Shown piece by piece: positions 24,807 through 34,199 of a stretch of DNA of 53,685 bases. The position numbers and the translations under genes are program-made. The notes under the pieces are model-generated. The model was given only the letters and a program-made list of their open reading frames with translations. It made no database searches and was not told the origin of the DNA. Origin of the DNA: Desulfurobacterium atlanticum (GTDB lineage Bacteria > Aquificota > Aquificia > Desulfurobacteriales > Desulfurobacteriaceae); NCBI RefSeq assembly GCF_900188395.1, contig NZ_FZOB01000010.1:1-53685 (forward strand), in the 5' to 3' direction. How positions within the stretch are numbered: the stretch's first letter is position 1; every line of letters begins with the position of its first letter.

Positions 24807-26594
24807 ATGAGAAAGGCACTTCTTGGAAATGAGGCAATGGCGTGGGGAATGGTTGCTGCAAATGTTGACACCATGGCAGCCTACCCTGGCACTCCAAGTT
24901 CTGAAATTCTTGAAACATACCAGAAACTGATAAATGACCTGAACCTGCCGGCTTATGCAGAATGGTCAACAAATGAAAAAGTTGCCTTTGAAACAGCCTA
25001 CGCTGCAGCAATAAGCGGAAAAAGAGCCGCCTGTGGGATGAAAATGGTTGGACTTAACGTGGCTTCTGATTCCCTCATGAGCGCAGCTTACATCGGAAAC
25101 AAAGGAAGCTTTCTTATCTTTTCTGCTGATGACCCGGGATTTTACAGCTCTCAAACAGAACAGGACTCAAGATATTTCGCAAAGTTTGCAAGAATTCCAG
25201 CTCTTGACCCAGCCTCTCCACAGGATGCACTAAATCTCACCATTAAAGGAATTGAAATCTCTGAGCAGTTTGAAATACCCGTTCTACTAAGACCTGTTTT
25301 AAGAGTCTGTCACGGAAGACAGATAGTTGAGATACCTGACTTTAAATTTCAAGGAAGAAAAGGAAACTTTGAAAGAGATATAAATCGCTGGGCAGCCGTT
25401 CCAAGAGAACCAAGACTCAAGCAGGGATATGAACTTCTTGAAAAAATTGAAAAGATAGCCCTTTACAATTTTGAACATTTTCTTAAACCACAAATAGAAA
25501 AGCTAAACAAAACAAAATTCCTCATAGTAGCATCAGGAACCTGCTACAGTTTTGCAAAAGAGGTGATAGAAGACAACAACCTTCCAGTAGATATCTTAAA
25601 GATAGATATGCCAACACCATTACCTGTTGACAACCTTAAAGAGATTATCAAACAGTATGAAACTGTCATCGTTTTTGAAGAAACATATCCACTTATAGAA
25701 GAACAGATAAAACCGGTCGGAAACGTAAAAGGAAAACTTACAGGAGATGTTTTTAACATTGATGAAGTAACTCATGAACGTATAGCAGAAACCTTAAAGA
25801 AAAACGGTATTCTGAAAAAGAATATCTATACCGGAATTCCCTTTAAAAATACACCTCCAAAAAGAAAACCGGCACTTTGTCCCGGATGTCCACACAGAAC
25901 GGTATTTTACGCTATTAAAAAGGTATTCGGAGAAAAAGCAGTTTATCCTTCAGATATAGGTTGTTACACACTTGGACTTAATCAGAAAGCGGTTGACACA
26001 ATACTCTGCATGGGAGCAGCTGCAGGACTTGGAGGAGGAATATCCATAGCAGACCCTGATAAAACTGTAGTTGCAACCATAGGAGACTCAACATTCCTCC
26101 ATTCAGGCATACATCCCCTTATAAACAGCATAGCCAACAAACACAAATATATCCTTGTAATAATGGATAACAGCACCGTAGCAATGACAGGCCTTCAGCC
26201 AACTCCAGAAAGAATAGGAGGAGTTGAAATAACTAAAGTGGTAGAAGGGTGTGGCGTGGAACCGTTAATACTCAACTATGACGGAACAGTAAAAACCACA
26301 ATAGATTTTTTCAAAAAGGTAAAAGAGAAATATGAGAAAAGTCAATTACCGGTAGTAGCTGTAGTAAAAGAGTTCTGCACATTTGACAGAGAAAAAGTTA
26401 ACCTGCCTGGCATTTTTGCAAAAGTTGATGAAACTAAATGTACCGGCTGCGGCTACTGTATAGAAACATTTGGCTGCCCTGCGTTTGAGTGGAAAAACGA
26501 TAAAGTAACAGTAAACAGATACTTCTGTGTCGGATGCAGTGTATGCCTTGACGGTGTATGTCCGTTTAATGCTTTTGTGGAGGATAGAAGATGA
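24807..26594 (+). CDS. iorA: Indolepyruvate ferredoxin oxidoreductase alpha subunit
   Basis: IorA, with IorB, oxidatively decarboxylates aryl pyruvates to aryl-acetyl-CoA, reducing ferredoxin; it can run in reverse in autotrophs. The 595-residue protein begins with the pyrimidine-binding domain (LLGNEAMAWGMVAANVDTMA, AYPGTPSSEI). It has the thiamine diphosphate region with GDSTFLHSGIHPL and MDNSTVAMTG, and ends in a ferredoxin-like domain with CTGCGYC and CVGCSVCLDGVCP for two 4Fe-4S clusters. GAGGGG precedes the ATG. It overlaps iorB by four bases. Confidence 0.95.
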   Translation: MRKALLGNEAMAWGMVAANVDTMAAYPGTPSSEILETYQKLINDLNLPAYAEWSTNEKVAFETAYAAAISGKRAACGMKMVGLNVASDSLMSAAYIGNKGSFLIFSADDPGFYSSQTEQDSRYFAKFARIPALDPASPQDALNLTIKGIEISEQFEIPVLLRPVLRVCHGRQIVEIPDFKFQGRKGNFERDINRWAAVPREPRLKQGYELLEKIEKIALYNFEHFLKPQIEKLNKTKFLIVASGTCYSFAKEVIEDNNLPVDILKIDMPTPLPVDNLKEIIKQYETVIVFEETYPLIEEQIKPVGNVKGKLTGDVFNIDEVTHERIAETLKKNGILKKNIYTGIPFKNTPPKRKPALCPGCPHRTVFYAIKKVFGEKAVYPSDIGCYTLGLNQKAVDTILCMGAAAGLGGGISIADPDKTVVATIGDSTFLHSGIHPLINSIANKHKYILVIMDNSTVAMTGLQPTPERIGGVEITKVVEGCGVEPLILNYDGTVKTTIDFFKKVKEKYEKSQLPVVAVVKEFCTFDREKVNLPGIFAKVDETKCTGCGYCIETFGCPAFEWKNDKVTVNRYFCVGCSVCLDGVCPFNAFVEDRR

Positions 26595-27130
26595 AATATC
26601 AGATAGTCCTTACAGGGGTTGGAGGGCAGGGAACGATATTCCTTGTTAAATTACTCGCTCAATGTGCCCTTAATAAGAACATACCGTTTATCGGAACAGA
26701 AACTCACGGAATGGCACAAAAAGGAGGAACGGTTATCTCCTATCTTAAAATAGGAGATTTCTACGCTCCCCTTGTAGGAAAAGGGCAGGCAGATATTATT
26801 ATAGGACTTTACCCAACAGAAACATTGAGATTTCTTGAATATTTAAAAAAAGACGGAAAAGTCATAACAAACGTAACTGATAACTTTAACTTACCAAAGA
26901 TGGAAAACCTTAATATCTTTACTGTAAACGGCTCAAGGTTAGCTGTAAATGGAGAGATTAATCCTAAATCCCTCAATGTTTTCATCCTGGGCTATACCCT
27001 CCAGAAATCTCCCGATTTTCCCTTCACAAAAGAGGAAATTGAAGATGGGATAAAAGCTATAAACGCAAAATTTGCCGATACAAATATTAAAGCTTTTAAC
27101 AAAGGCTTTTATTACAGGGAGAACCTTTAA
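26591..27130 (+). CDS. iorB: Indolepyruvate ferredoxin oxidoreductase beta subunit
   Basis: The 179-residue beta subunit completes the IorAB enzyme. It has the gamma-type domain start YQIVLTGVGGQGTIFLVKLLA and the following TETHGMAQKGGTVISYLKIG segment, both typical. The length is a little under the usual 190-200. Its start overlaps the iorA stop (ATGA). Its 3' end overlaps the convergent phenylacetate-CoA ligase gene by four bases. Confidence 0.94.
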   Translation: MKYQIVLTGVGGQGTIFLVKLLAQCALNKNIPFIGTETHGMAQKGGTVISYLKIGDFYAPLVGKGQADIIIGLYPTETLRFLEYLKKDGKVITNVTDNFNLPKMENLNIFTVNGSRLAVNGEINPKSLNVFILGYTLQKSPDFPFTKEEIEDGIKAINAKFADTNIKAFNKGFYYRENL

Positions 27131-28395
27131 AGGTCTCCCTCCTTTCTCACTCTTACCACTTTTCCAGGCTTCCTTTCAATCTCTCCTTTCTTAACAAGAA
27201 CAATATCAACATGAAGCCCCAAAGTGCTGTAAATCTCCTCCTCAAGGCGGTTTTTCAAATACTGGTCAATTCTTTCAGTTTCAACCACAACTTTAACAAA
27301 ATCTTTCCCTTCACTTTTACCTATAACAATCTGATAATCAGGAAGTATCTCAGGATATTTCATAACTATCTCTTCAATCTGTTTCGGATAAAAACATACC
27401 CCTTTTACTTTCAACATATCATCCGTTCTTCCCTTTATCCTTGCAACTTTAATATGAGTTCTTCCACACTCACAACGTTCTCTTGAAACTATTTTAGTTA
27501 TATCCCTCGTCCTATATCTTATCAGCGGCAAACCTTCCCTTGTAAGAGTGGTAACAACCATTTCACCTTCCTCTCCATCTGGTAAAACTTCTCCTGTTTC
27601 AGGATTTATTATTTCAATAAAATAGTGATCTTCCCAGACATGAATACCGCTATGGAAGCTGCACTCTATACCAAGGCCTACTCCACCTGTTTCTGTCATT
27701 CCGATAATATCAAACGCCTCTATTCCCATCTCCTTTTCTATGTAGCGACGCATCTCTTCACTCCACACTTCAGCCCCGAAAATCCCGACCCTTAATGAGG
27801 TTTCAGAAAAGTCAAATCCCTCCTCTTTTGCAACCTCTATAATCCTTAATGGATAAGATGCTATACCTGCAAGAGCAGTAGTGTTAAAATCCTTAAAGAA
27901 TTTTAATTGAAGAAATGTTCTACCAGGTCCTATAGGAACAACAAAACAACCTATTTTCTCAGCACCGTAATGAAAACCAAATCCTCCGTTAAAAAGCCCG
28001 AAAGATGGAGTTATCTGAAGCACATCTTTAAATGTAATCCCTGCTGCTGCAAGGCACCTTGCCATTATCTCTCCCCACTGGTCAATATCTTTCGGAGTGT
28101 ATGGATTTACAACAGGGGTACCGGTTGTTCCAGAAGACATGTGAAACCGAACAAATTCACTCTGATGGCCACAGGCAAACCCGAAAGGATAACCTTTCCG
28201 CAGATCTTCCTTGGTAAGAAATGGTAATTGTTTAATATCATCAAGAGATTTTATATCTTCAACCTCCACCTTCCCTATCTTTTCCCAGTAGAAGCTGTTT
28301 TTTTCCTTTATCCTGCTTATCGTCCTTTTTAACCTTTCAAGCTGTAACCTTTCAATACGCTCCCTTGGCATTGTTTCAATAAGCCGTTGAAACAT
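27127..28395 (-). CDS. paaK: Phenylacetate-CoA ligase family protein (copy 1)
   Basis: This 422-residue enzyme is an AMP-forming aryl-acid CoA ligase. The P-loop-like SSGTTGTPVVNPYT lies near residues 88-101, followed by GMTETGG, the YRTRDI segment and CECGRT, then the C-terminal hinge GRTDDMLKVKG. It would convert phenylacetate or a related aryl acid to its CoA ester, or run the reverse reaction with energy recovery. It is opposite in strand to iorAB and its stop overlaps the iorB stop region by four bases. It differs clearly from the second copy next to it, so the two probably use different acids. Confidence 0.92.
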   Translation of the reverse strand: MFQRLIETMPRERIERLQLERLKRTISRIKEKNSFYWEKIGKVEVEDIKSLDDIKQLPFLTKEDLRKGYPFGFACGHQSEFVRFHMSSGTTGTPVVNPYTPKDIDQWGEIMARCLAAAGITFKDVLQITPSFGLFNGGFGFHYGAEKIGCFVVPIGPGRTFLQLKFFKDFNTTALAGIASYPLRIIEVAKEEGFDFSETSLRVGIFGAEVWSEEMRRYIEKEMGIEAFDIIGMTETGGVGLGIECSFHSGIHVWEDHYFIEIINPETGEVLPDGEEGEMVVTTLTREGLPLIRYRTRDITKIVSRERCECGRTHIKVARIKGRTDDMLKVKGVCFYPKQIEEIVMKYPEILPDYQIVIGKSEGKDFVKVVVETERIDQYLKNRLEEEIYSTLGLHVDIVLVKKGEIERKPGKVVRVRKEGDL

Positions 28396-28497
28396 AAAAA
28401 TCCTCCCCGAAAGTTTCTAAAAGTTTCTATTAGAATAGAGATTATTTTATAATAATTTTATCTATCAAAATATAAAAATGGATAGGAGGAAGATAAA
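28396..28497. promoter_or_regulatory. Divergent promoter region between the two paaK genes
   Basis: This AT-rich spacer must hold both promoters. A TATAAT lies on the plus strand at 28448-28453, without a clear -35 box. A perfect tandem repeat AAAGTTTCTA occurs twice in a row (28410-28419 and 28420-28429). The second copy runs into a small dyad TTCTA-T-TAGAA (28425-28435). These could be an operator for the pair. Confidence 0.45.
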
Positions 28498-29799
28498 ATG
28501 TCTCTTAAAAGAAAAGATTACATATCACGGGAGGAACTCTCAGCAATTCAACTAAAAAGATTGAAAGAAACTGTGGAAAGGGCATATTATCTTGTCCCAT
28601 TTTATAGAAAAAAGTTTGAAGAAGCCAACATAAAACCTTCAGATATAAACACCCTTGAAGACATTAAAAAACTTCCATTCACAGTAAAGCAGGACTTAAG
28701 AGACAATTATCCATTTGGGCTTTTTGCCGTTCCTATTGAACAGATAGTCAGAATCCATTCATCTTCCGGCACCACCGGAAAACCAACAGTTGTAGGCTAC
28801 ACCGAACACGATATGAAAGTCTGGCAGGAAGTTATGATAAGAACATACCTTATGGCTGATGTGAATGAAAAAGACGTTGTCCACAACGCTTACGGATACG
28901 GCCTTTTTACAGGAGGACTCGGCTTTCACGATGCTGCTCAGGCTATTGGAGCTGCGGTTGTTCCAGCAAGCGGAGGTTTTACCAAAAGACAGCTTATGCT
29001 CATGAAAGACTTTGGCACAACAATTCTGTGCTGCACCCCATCTTTTGCCCTTCACCTTGCAGAAGTAGCCAGAGAAGAAGGGTATGATCTTAAAAAAGAC
29101 TTTAAACTCAGAGCAGGATTTTTCGGAGCAGAACCTGCATCAAAAGGATTGAAAGAAACCGTTGCAAAACTGTGGGGCATTCAGTATGTTGAAGCTTACG
29201 GCCTTTCTGAAATAATAGGACCGGGAGTTGCCGCAACCTGCAAATACGGCAATCTTCACATATTTGAGGATCACTTTTATCCCGAAATAATAGACCCTGA
29301 AACCGGAGAAGTCCTGCCTGACGGAGAAGAGGGAGAACTTGTTTTAACAACACTCACAAAACAGGCACTTCCAATGATAAGGTACAGAACAAAAGATATA
29401 ACTGTTCTACGGAGAGAACCGTGTCCATGCGGAAGAACAATCGTTTATATGGAAAACATAAAAGGAAGAAGCGATGATATGCTGATCGTTAACGGTGTAA
29501 ACGTTTTCCCTTCCCAGATAGAACACGTAATAACAAAGATAGAAGGGTTAACACCAAACTACATAATAGTCGTTGATAAGAAAGGGGTTCTTGATAAACT
29601 GGAAGTGTGGATTGAAGTTGATGAAATGATGCTAACAGACGGCATCGGGAGTCTTGACAACCTTAAAAGAAAGATAGAGGAAGACCTTTTAAACTATCTG
29701 TTTATAAAAGCAAAAGTAAAACTTGTAGAGCCTAAAACTCTTGAAAGAAGCATGGGCAAGGCAAAAAGAATCGTTGACAGAAGAGAACTAAATCTATAG
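28498..29799 (+). CDS. paaK: Phenylacetate-CoA ligase family protein (copy 2)
   Basis: The second aryl-CoA ligase, 433 residues. It has [27 protein letters not shown], the [10 protein letters not shown] segment with CPCGRT, and the hinge [16 protein letters not shown]. This copy has the PaaK pattern more exactly than the first. GGAGG lies eight bases ahead of the ATG. A double-ACT protein follows after 14 bases; a paaK gene with an adjacent ACT-domain gene is a recurrent arrangement in anaerobes and archaea. Confidence 0.94.
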   Translation: MSLKRKDYISREELSAIQLKRLKETVERAYYLVPFYRKKFEEANIKPSDINTLEDIKKLPFTVKQDLRDNYPFGLFAVPIEQIVRIHSSSGTTGKPTVVGYTEHDMKVWQEVMIRTYLMADVNEKDVVHNAYGYGLFTGGLGFHDAAQAIGAAVVPASGGFTKRQLMLMKDFGTTILCCTPSFALHLAEVAREEGYDLKKDFKLRAGFFGAEPASKGLKETVAKLWGIQYVEAYGLSEIIGPGVAATCKYGNLHIFEDHFYPEIIDPETGEVLPDGEEGELVLTTLTKQALPMIRYRTKDITVLRREPCPCGRTIVYMENIKGRSDDMLIVNGVNVFPSQIEHVITKIEGLTPNYIIVVDKKGVLDKLEVWIEVDEMMLTDGIGSLDNLKRKIEEDLLNYLFIKAKVKLVEPKTLERSMGKAKRIVDRRELNL

Positions 29800-29813
29800 G
29801 GAGGGAAATTGAT

Positions 29814-30257
29814 ATGGAAGGGAAATACACAATAAAGCAGATTTCTATATTTCTTGAAAACAGACGGGGAAGGCTTGCAGACGTAGCAAAAGCATTGGCA
29901 GAAACCGACATCAACATAAGGGCACTTTTCCTTGCCGATTCTTCTGAGTTTGGAATTCTCAGGCTTGTTGTTGACAATCCAGAAAAAGCAAAAGCTGTTC
30001 TTCTCTCAGAAGGATTTGCTGCAAACGAAACCGATATATTCGCAGTTGAGGTTGAAGATAGACCGGGAGGATTTTACAGAACAGTAAGCACCCTTACAGA
30101 AGAAGGAATTGACATTGAATACACATATGCCTATGCCGGCAGCAGCTCAAAAGCGATACTGTTTTTTAAAGTTAAGGAGGAACTGCTTAACAAATCCATA
30201 AATATTCTGCGTGAAAAAGGAATAAAGCTTGTTGAAGCTGCTCAGATATATCGCTAA
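29814..30257 (+). CDS. Double ACT-domain protein
   Basis: The 147-residue protein is two ACT domains in tandem. The first runs from about residue 5 (IKQISIFLENRRGRLADVAKAL) to 70, the second from about 72 (IFAVEVEDRPGGFYRTVSTL) to 145. ACT domains bind amino acids and regulate enzymes. No catalytic domain is fused, so it is a stand-alone sensor, probably for an aromatic amino acid or aryl acid linked to the adjacent CoA ligase; the ligand is inferred. It is followed 31 bases later by the lactate-permease gene. Confidence 0.88.
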   Translation: MEGKYTIKQISIFLENRRGRLADVAKALAETDINIRALFLADSSEFGILRLVVDNPEKAKAVLLSEGFAANETDIFAVEVEDRPGGFYRTVSTLTEEGIDIEYTYAYAGSSSKAILFFKVKEELLNKSINILREKGIKLVEAAQIYR

Positions 30258-30288
30258 TACAAACTAATTCTTTCTGTCAGGAGGAAGA

Positions 30289-31869
30289 ATGGATTTTATC
30301 TTCGCAATTAGTCCTATCTTAGTTGTTTTAATCGGCATGCTTGTATTCTCCCGTTCAGGTGTTTTTATGGCTGTAAGTGGATGGCTGTTTGCCGGAGTAG
30401 TTGCATGGCTTTACTTTAAAACTCCTCTGCCCGTTGTAATCGGAGCAAGTGTTTACGGAGTTGTAAAAGCTCTCGGTATCACTCTTGCTGTGGCTTTTAC
30501 AATGCTGATGATTTTTATAATGAAGGAAACAGGAGCACTAACAGAAATAGTAAAAACTGTAAACTCAATAACAACAGATAAAGTTGAACAGACCCTCTTT
30601 ATCGGAATGGGATTTGGCTCTCTTGCCACATCCCTTGGAGTGGTTACTCCCGCACTATTTCCTCCCGTTTTTGTAGCACTTGGCTTTAGCCCTCTTGCGG
30701 CTGTAGCAATAGCCGTTCTATGTTACGACCCACTTACATCTTTTGCCCTCCTGTCAATACCGATAACACTTCCTGCAAAAGTTGTATGGGGACCTTTTGG
30801 AATTCGTCCTCCAGGAATTGAGAATGTTGACCAATTTATCTGGGCATTTACCCAGCAGATAACCATCTTCCTTCCCGTTATTTCAGTATTCTTTGCCTTT
30901 ATGATGCTTTACTTTGTTGGAGGGTGGAGCGCTATAAAGAAAAATGCCATCCACGCCCTAACCGCAGGGCTTGTTTTATCTCTTTCTGCAATGTTTCTGG
31001 CATACACAAAGATTGTCCCTGTAGAAGTTATAGGTGTTATTTCTGGCTTTATAACAATGGTAATTGTTTATCTCTTCTTCAGGAAAAATGAAAGTAGCAA
31101 AACTAAAATAGATGTATCTTTTTTAAAGGCAATCTCCCCCTGGTTGTTTCTGTTTTTATTCTCCCTTATTACCAATTATCCACCGATTAAAAAGTTTTTA
31201 GCAAATATCCCAGGAAAATTGGAAGTAATTCCGATAATAGCAAATAAAAAGGTAGACCTGAACATCTTTGCAAGCGTTTACTTCTGGATACTTATAGCTC
31301 TTATAGTATCTCTACCTTTGCTTAACCCTACAAAGGAACAACTTTCCAGAGCTTTTACTACATGGAAAAACCGTGTATGGGGACCTTTTATTGCTTACTC
31401 TTTGTTTTTTGCTGTTGCATTTGTAATGGCCTGGTCTGGAATGGAAATAATAAACGGAAAACTTACACCGGGAGCTAACTTCCAGCATCTTAACATGGAT
31501 ATAATAATAGGACAGACTCTTGCCAGCGTGTTTGGAAAATTCTATCCACTAATTTCTCCATTTTTAGGTCTCATTGGAGCTTTTGTGGGAGGCAGTGAAA
31601 CAGCATCAAACGTTCTTTTCGCAAAAATTCAATACAGTGCGATAGTTGCAACAGCAGGAGCTTCTGCTTTTCTACCTGCATACGGCGCGCACGCAGTTGG
31701 CGGTGGGATAGCAAGTGCTATCACCCCTTCTAAATTAACAAATGCAGCTGCCCTTGTAGGATTGAAAGGGAAAGATGAAAGCCAACTACTTAAAACAATG
31801 ATTATCCCTGTCCTTGCAATAACCCTAATAGTTGGGATCATCCTTCAAATAATAATCTCAACTATGTGA
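30289..31869 (+). CDS. lctP: L-lactate permease (LctP) family transporter
   Basis: This 526-residue inner-membrane protein has a dozen or more hydrophobic spans and LctP family segments, including GSETASNVLFAKIQYSA near the C-terminus and the GFGSLATSLGVVTPAL loop. The family imports lactate or glycolate with protons. It sits after the paaK and ACT genes, so its substrate here could instead be an aryl or other 2-hydroxy acid; sequence alone does not say. GGAGG precedes the ATG. The likely promoter of the next gene starts just after its stop. Confidence 0.85.
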   Translation: MDFIFAISPILVVLIGMLVFSRSGVFMAVSGWLFAGVVAWLYFKTPLPVVIGASVYGVVKALGITLAVAFTMLMIFIMKETGALTEIVKTVNSITTDKVEQTLFIGMGFGSLATSLGVVTPALFPPVFVALGFSPLAAVAIAVLCYDPLTSFALLSIPITLPAKVVWGPFGIRPPGIENVDQFIWAFTQQITIFLPVISVFFAFMMLYFVGGWSAIKKNAIHALTAGLVLSLSAMFLAYTKIVPVEVIGVISGFITMVIVYLFFRKNESSKTKIDVSFLKAISPWLFLFLFSLITNYPPIKKFLANIPGKLEVIPIIANKKVDLNIFASVYFWILIALIVSLPLLNPTKEQLSRAFTTWKNRVWGPFIAYSLFFAVAFVMAWSGMEIINGKLTPGANFQHLNMDIIIGQTLASVFGKFYPLISPFLGLIGAFVGGSETASNVLFAKIQYSAIVATAGASAFLPAYGAHAVGGGIASAITPSKLTNAAALVGLKGKDESQLLKTMIIPVLAITLIVGIILQIIISTM

Positions 31870-31876
31870 GCAGTAC

Positions 31877-31906
31877 TTGATTTTTAGACAAACAACATTT
31901 TATAAT
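31877..31906 (+). promoter_or_regulatory. Promoter for the small membrane protein gene
   Basis: TTGATT (31877-31882) and a perfect TATAAT (31901-31906) are separated by 18 bases, giving one of the clearest sigma-70 type promoters in the window. It lies right after the lctP stop and about 30 bases before the next start. Confidence 0.7.
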
Positions 31907-31935
31907 GGTATAGAAGAAAAAAGGGAGGTTTTAAT

Positions 31936-32247
31936 ATGGGTTCTTTCATGGAAAAAAGTATGGATTGGTCTCTGGGGGCTGTAGCTTTCATAACTGTTGT
32001 CATGTATGCATTTCTTCCTCTTGGAATATTTGGAAACAACCTTGATTTTGAGCACTACCTTCTTCCAAAGGTAGTTGTAGCTCTCATTGTAGCACTTGTA
32101 AGTGCAAAACTTTACATCTCCTTTTTTAAAGCAAGAAAACCTGCTCCAGAAGTGTTCTGCTTTGGACTCATTACAACACTCGGAATAACAGGTCTCCTTA
32201 CCTACGTTCTTCTTGATCTTGGACTAAAACTTGTAGGTCTTTATTAA
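31936..32247 (+). CDS. Small membrane protein of unknown function
   Basis: This 103-residue protein was not recognised. Three hydrophobic spans are visible, at about residues 13-33, 44-64 and 74-100, separated by short loops. It has no signal peptide, no conserved histidine or cysteine pattern, and one cysteine. GGGAGG lies seven bases before the ATG. It has its own apparent promoter and a strong terminator, so it is a single-gene unit. Confidence 0.8.
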   Translation: MGSFMEKSMDWSLGAVAFITVVMYAFLPLGIFGNNLDFEHYLLPKVVVALIVALVSAKLYISFFKARKPAPEVFCFGLITTLGITGLLTYVLLDLGLKLVGLY

Positions 32248-32250
32248 AAT

Positions 32251-32273
32251 AAGGGGGCTTGCCGCCCCCTTTT
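32251..32273. terminator. Bidirectional terminator between the small membrane protein and bpsA
   Basis: An 8-bp stem (32251-32258 with 32264-32271) with a 5-nt loop is flanked by TTTT on the plus side and TTATTTT on the minus side. It lies between two convergent genes and can end both transcripts. Confidence 0.85.
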
Positions 32274-32281
32274 ATGTTCTA

Positions 32282-33337
32282 TTAAGTAGTTGAACTTTCC
32301 GCATCATTGTAAATATCGCCAACTATCGGTTCATTGAATCCCTTAAATCCTTTTACAGTTTCAACTCTAAATTGAGTTGACTTATACCAGATCTCTTTTG
32401 GTGGTTCTTTCACAGGAGTAAGCTGCCATCCTCTCATCTCTTCATAGTAGTCCCAATTTACATATTCGTTAAAGTTGTGGAGAAGGTCTGTTATAACAAG
32501 TCCCATATCAAGAAGAACCTTTTGAATCTTTCTCCACTTATCAAGAGATGACTCCCTTCTTGTCACACCAAAATAACCGGCACACCTTTCTGCCTTTAAA
32601 GTAGCAACTCCTCTTCCAACAAAAGCTTTTATTGCTTCAACTGTTTCTGGTGGATCACAGAAAAATGTATCGTAAGCTCCGACAACATCTTTTGGAAGCG
32701 GCTTTCTCAAATCGTGAACCCTTGCATCAATGTTTAGATTATATTTATCAGATACTTCTTTTATGAAATTTATAAGCCTTTCATCTATCTCAAGAATTGT
32801 TACTTTTTCAGGCAAACCTGTAAGAGCAAGTGCTATGCTCATAAGGTCATCATCTCCAAGAACACAAACCTTTTTACCTCTTAAATCTCCCCTATCGTCT
32901 GCAAGAGCAACTCTTGCAAAAGAGTTTTCTGGAGTAACATATCCCTGATCAAAACAGTGAATAGCTGGGGGTCTATTTTTCTGAATTTCAACAAACTTTT
33001 CAAACGCATCTTTTAAAGTTTCGTCAATAACAACCCCTCTGCCGTTGCAACATTTACACCTGTGGGAAACAGGAGGCTGAATGTTTGCTTCCTTTACAAA
33101 TTCCGCTCCTTTCTCTGTAAGAAGGATTTGACTCCCCTCAAAAGCAATAATTCCTTCCCTGTTTAAAATCTTCAAAATCTCTGCAACAAGAGGAAGAGGT
33201 TCGTCAGAGTAATCAACTATCTTCCAGAAATCTCCGGACAATATAACAGCCTTTAAAACCTTCTCCACAGAAACAGGATAAGCCGGCACCTGCGTTCTCT
33301 CTTCAGCTTCACGGGCAACTTTCTCAAGAAGTTCCAT
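32282..33337 (-). CDS. bpsA: N4-bis(aminopropyl)spermidine synthase (branched-chain polyamine synthase)
   Basis: BpsA adds two aminopropyl groups to the central nitrogen of spermidine, producing a branched quaternary polyamine that protects nucleic acids at high temperature. The 351-residue protein has an N-terminal winged-helix-like domain, then a cysteine motif CKCC (94-97) and the family's conserved GDDD (161-164, in CVLGDDDLMSIAL) of the methyltransferase-like fold. FFCDPPETVEA (226 onward) holds the likely catalytic aspartate. AAGGAGG lies before the ATG. It is last in the speB-speE-bpsA operon, which supports the function. Confidence 0.92.
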   Translation of the reverse strand: MELLEKVAREAEERTQVPAYPVSVEKVLKAVILSGDFWKIVDYSDEPLPLVAEILKILNREGIIAFEGSQILLTEKGAEFVKEANIQPPVSHRCKCCNGRGVVIDETLKDAFEKFVEIQKNRPPAIHCFDQGYVTPENSFARVALADDRGDLRGKKVCVLGDDDLMSIALALTGLPEKVTILEIDERLINFIKEVSDKYNLNIDARVHDLRKPLPKDVVGAYDTFFCDPPETVEAIKAFVGRGVATLKAERCAGYFGVTRRESSLDKWRKIQKVLLDMGLVITDLLHNFNEYVNWDYYEEMRGWQLTPVKEPPKEIWYKSTQFRVETVKGFKGFNEPIVGDIYNDAESSTT

Positions 33338-33349
33338 TAAAGCACCTCC

Positions 33350-34198
33350 TTATTTGTTAAGTTTATCAATTACAAAGTTTGGAATTGCAAAAGCTCCGTA
33401 GTGAATTTCAAGATTATAATACTTAAGTCTTCCTTTATTTTTTTCAAAAGAGGAAAGTCTTTCCGCAAGCTCCTGGGGAGAAACGGATAGGGGATCTTTA
33501 CTATCTGAAGCAAAAGTAAAGCTCCACATTCCAGAAGGATAGGTTGGAATAAAAGCAAGATAAGGCCTAACAACAGAAAACACCTTTTTAAGGTTTGAAA
33601 TAACCACTTTAAACGCATCAAACTGAGCAAAAGGAGACTCAGACTGAGTTACAACAACACCATCACTTTTTAAAGCATTCTTAACATCTTTGTAGAATTC
33701 TTCAGAAAAAAGAACAGCTGACGGCCCTACAGGATCAGAACAATCAATAATAACAGCGTCATACTCACCTTTTTTTCCTTTGATAAACTCTCTCCCATCC
33801 TCAAAAAAGATACTCACCCTCTCATCATCAAGACCAGAAGCTATCTCTGGAAACTCTTTTTTACAAAGCTCTACAACTTCCCTGTCTATCTCAACCATAT
33901 CAACTTTAGAAGGATTATGTTTTAAAGCTTCCCTTACAGTTCCTCCATCACCACCACCAATTACAAGAACTTTCTCCACATCTCTCCCCAAGGTAAAAAG
34001 AGGAACATGAACAATCATCTCATGATAGATAAACTCATCTTTCTCGGTCGTCTGAACAGCACCATCAAGAACAAGCATTTTGCCGAAAGCTTCCGTTTCA
34101 AGAAGAAGTATCTCCTGAAACGGTGTTTTATACTTTATGGAACTGTTAACATCTACAGTCAGTCCAGCTCCATTCATCATCTCAGTAAACCTTAACAT
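33350..34198 (-). CDS. speE: Polyamine aminopropyltransferase (spermidine synthase family)
   Basis: SpeE transfers an aminopropyl group from decarboxylated S-adenosylmethionine to a diamine. The 282-residue protein has the family core: YHEMIVHVPLF, VLVIGGGDGGTVREAL (dcSAM site), VEIDREVVELCKKEF, and the acceptor region IIDCSDPVGPS. In thermophiles this enzyme often acts on agmatine, giving N1-aminopropylagmatine, which the neighbouring SpeB then cleaves to spermidine. The exact acceptor cannot be decided from sequence. It lies one base after speB and 12 before bpsA. Confidence 0.93.
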   Translation of the reverse strand: MLRFTEMMNGAGLTVDVNSSIKYKTPFQEILLLETEAFGKMLVLDGAVQTTEKDEFIYHEMIVHVPLFTLGRDVEKVLVIGGGDGGTVREALKHNPSKVDMVEIDREVVELCKKEFPEIASGLDDERVSIFFEDGREFIKGKKGEYDAVIIDCSDPVGPSAVLFSEEFYKDVKNALKSDGVVVTQSESPFAQFDAFKVVISNLKKVFSVVRPYLAFIPTYPSGMWSFTFASDSKDPLSVSPQELAERLSSFEKNKGRLKYYNLEIHYGAFAIPNFVIDKLNK

Positions 34199-34199
34199 A

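Noticed and set aside
28410-28429. Tandem AAAGTTTCTA as a CRISPR or minisatellite
   Set aside because: Only two 10-base copies occur without spacers; an operator or chance is more likely.
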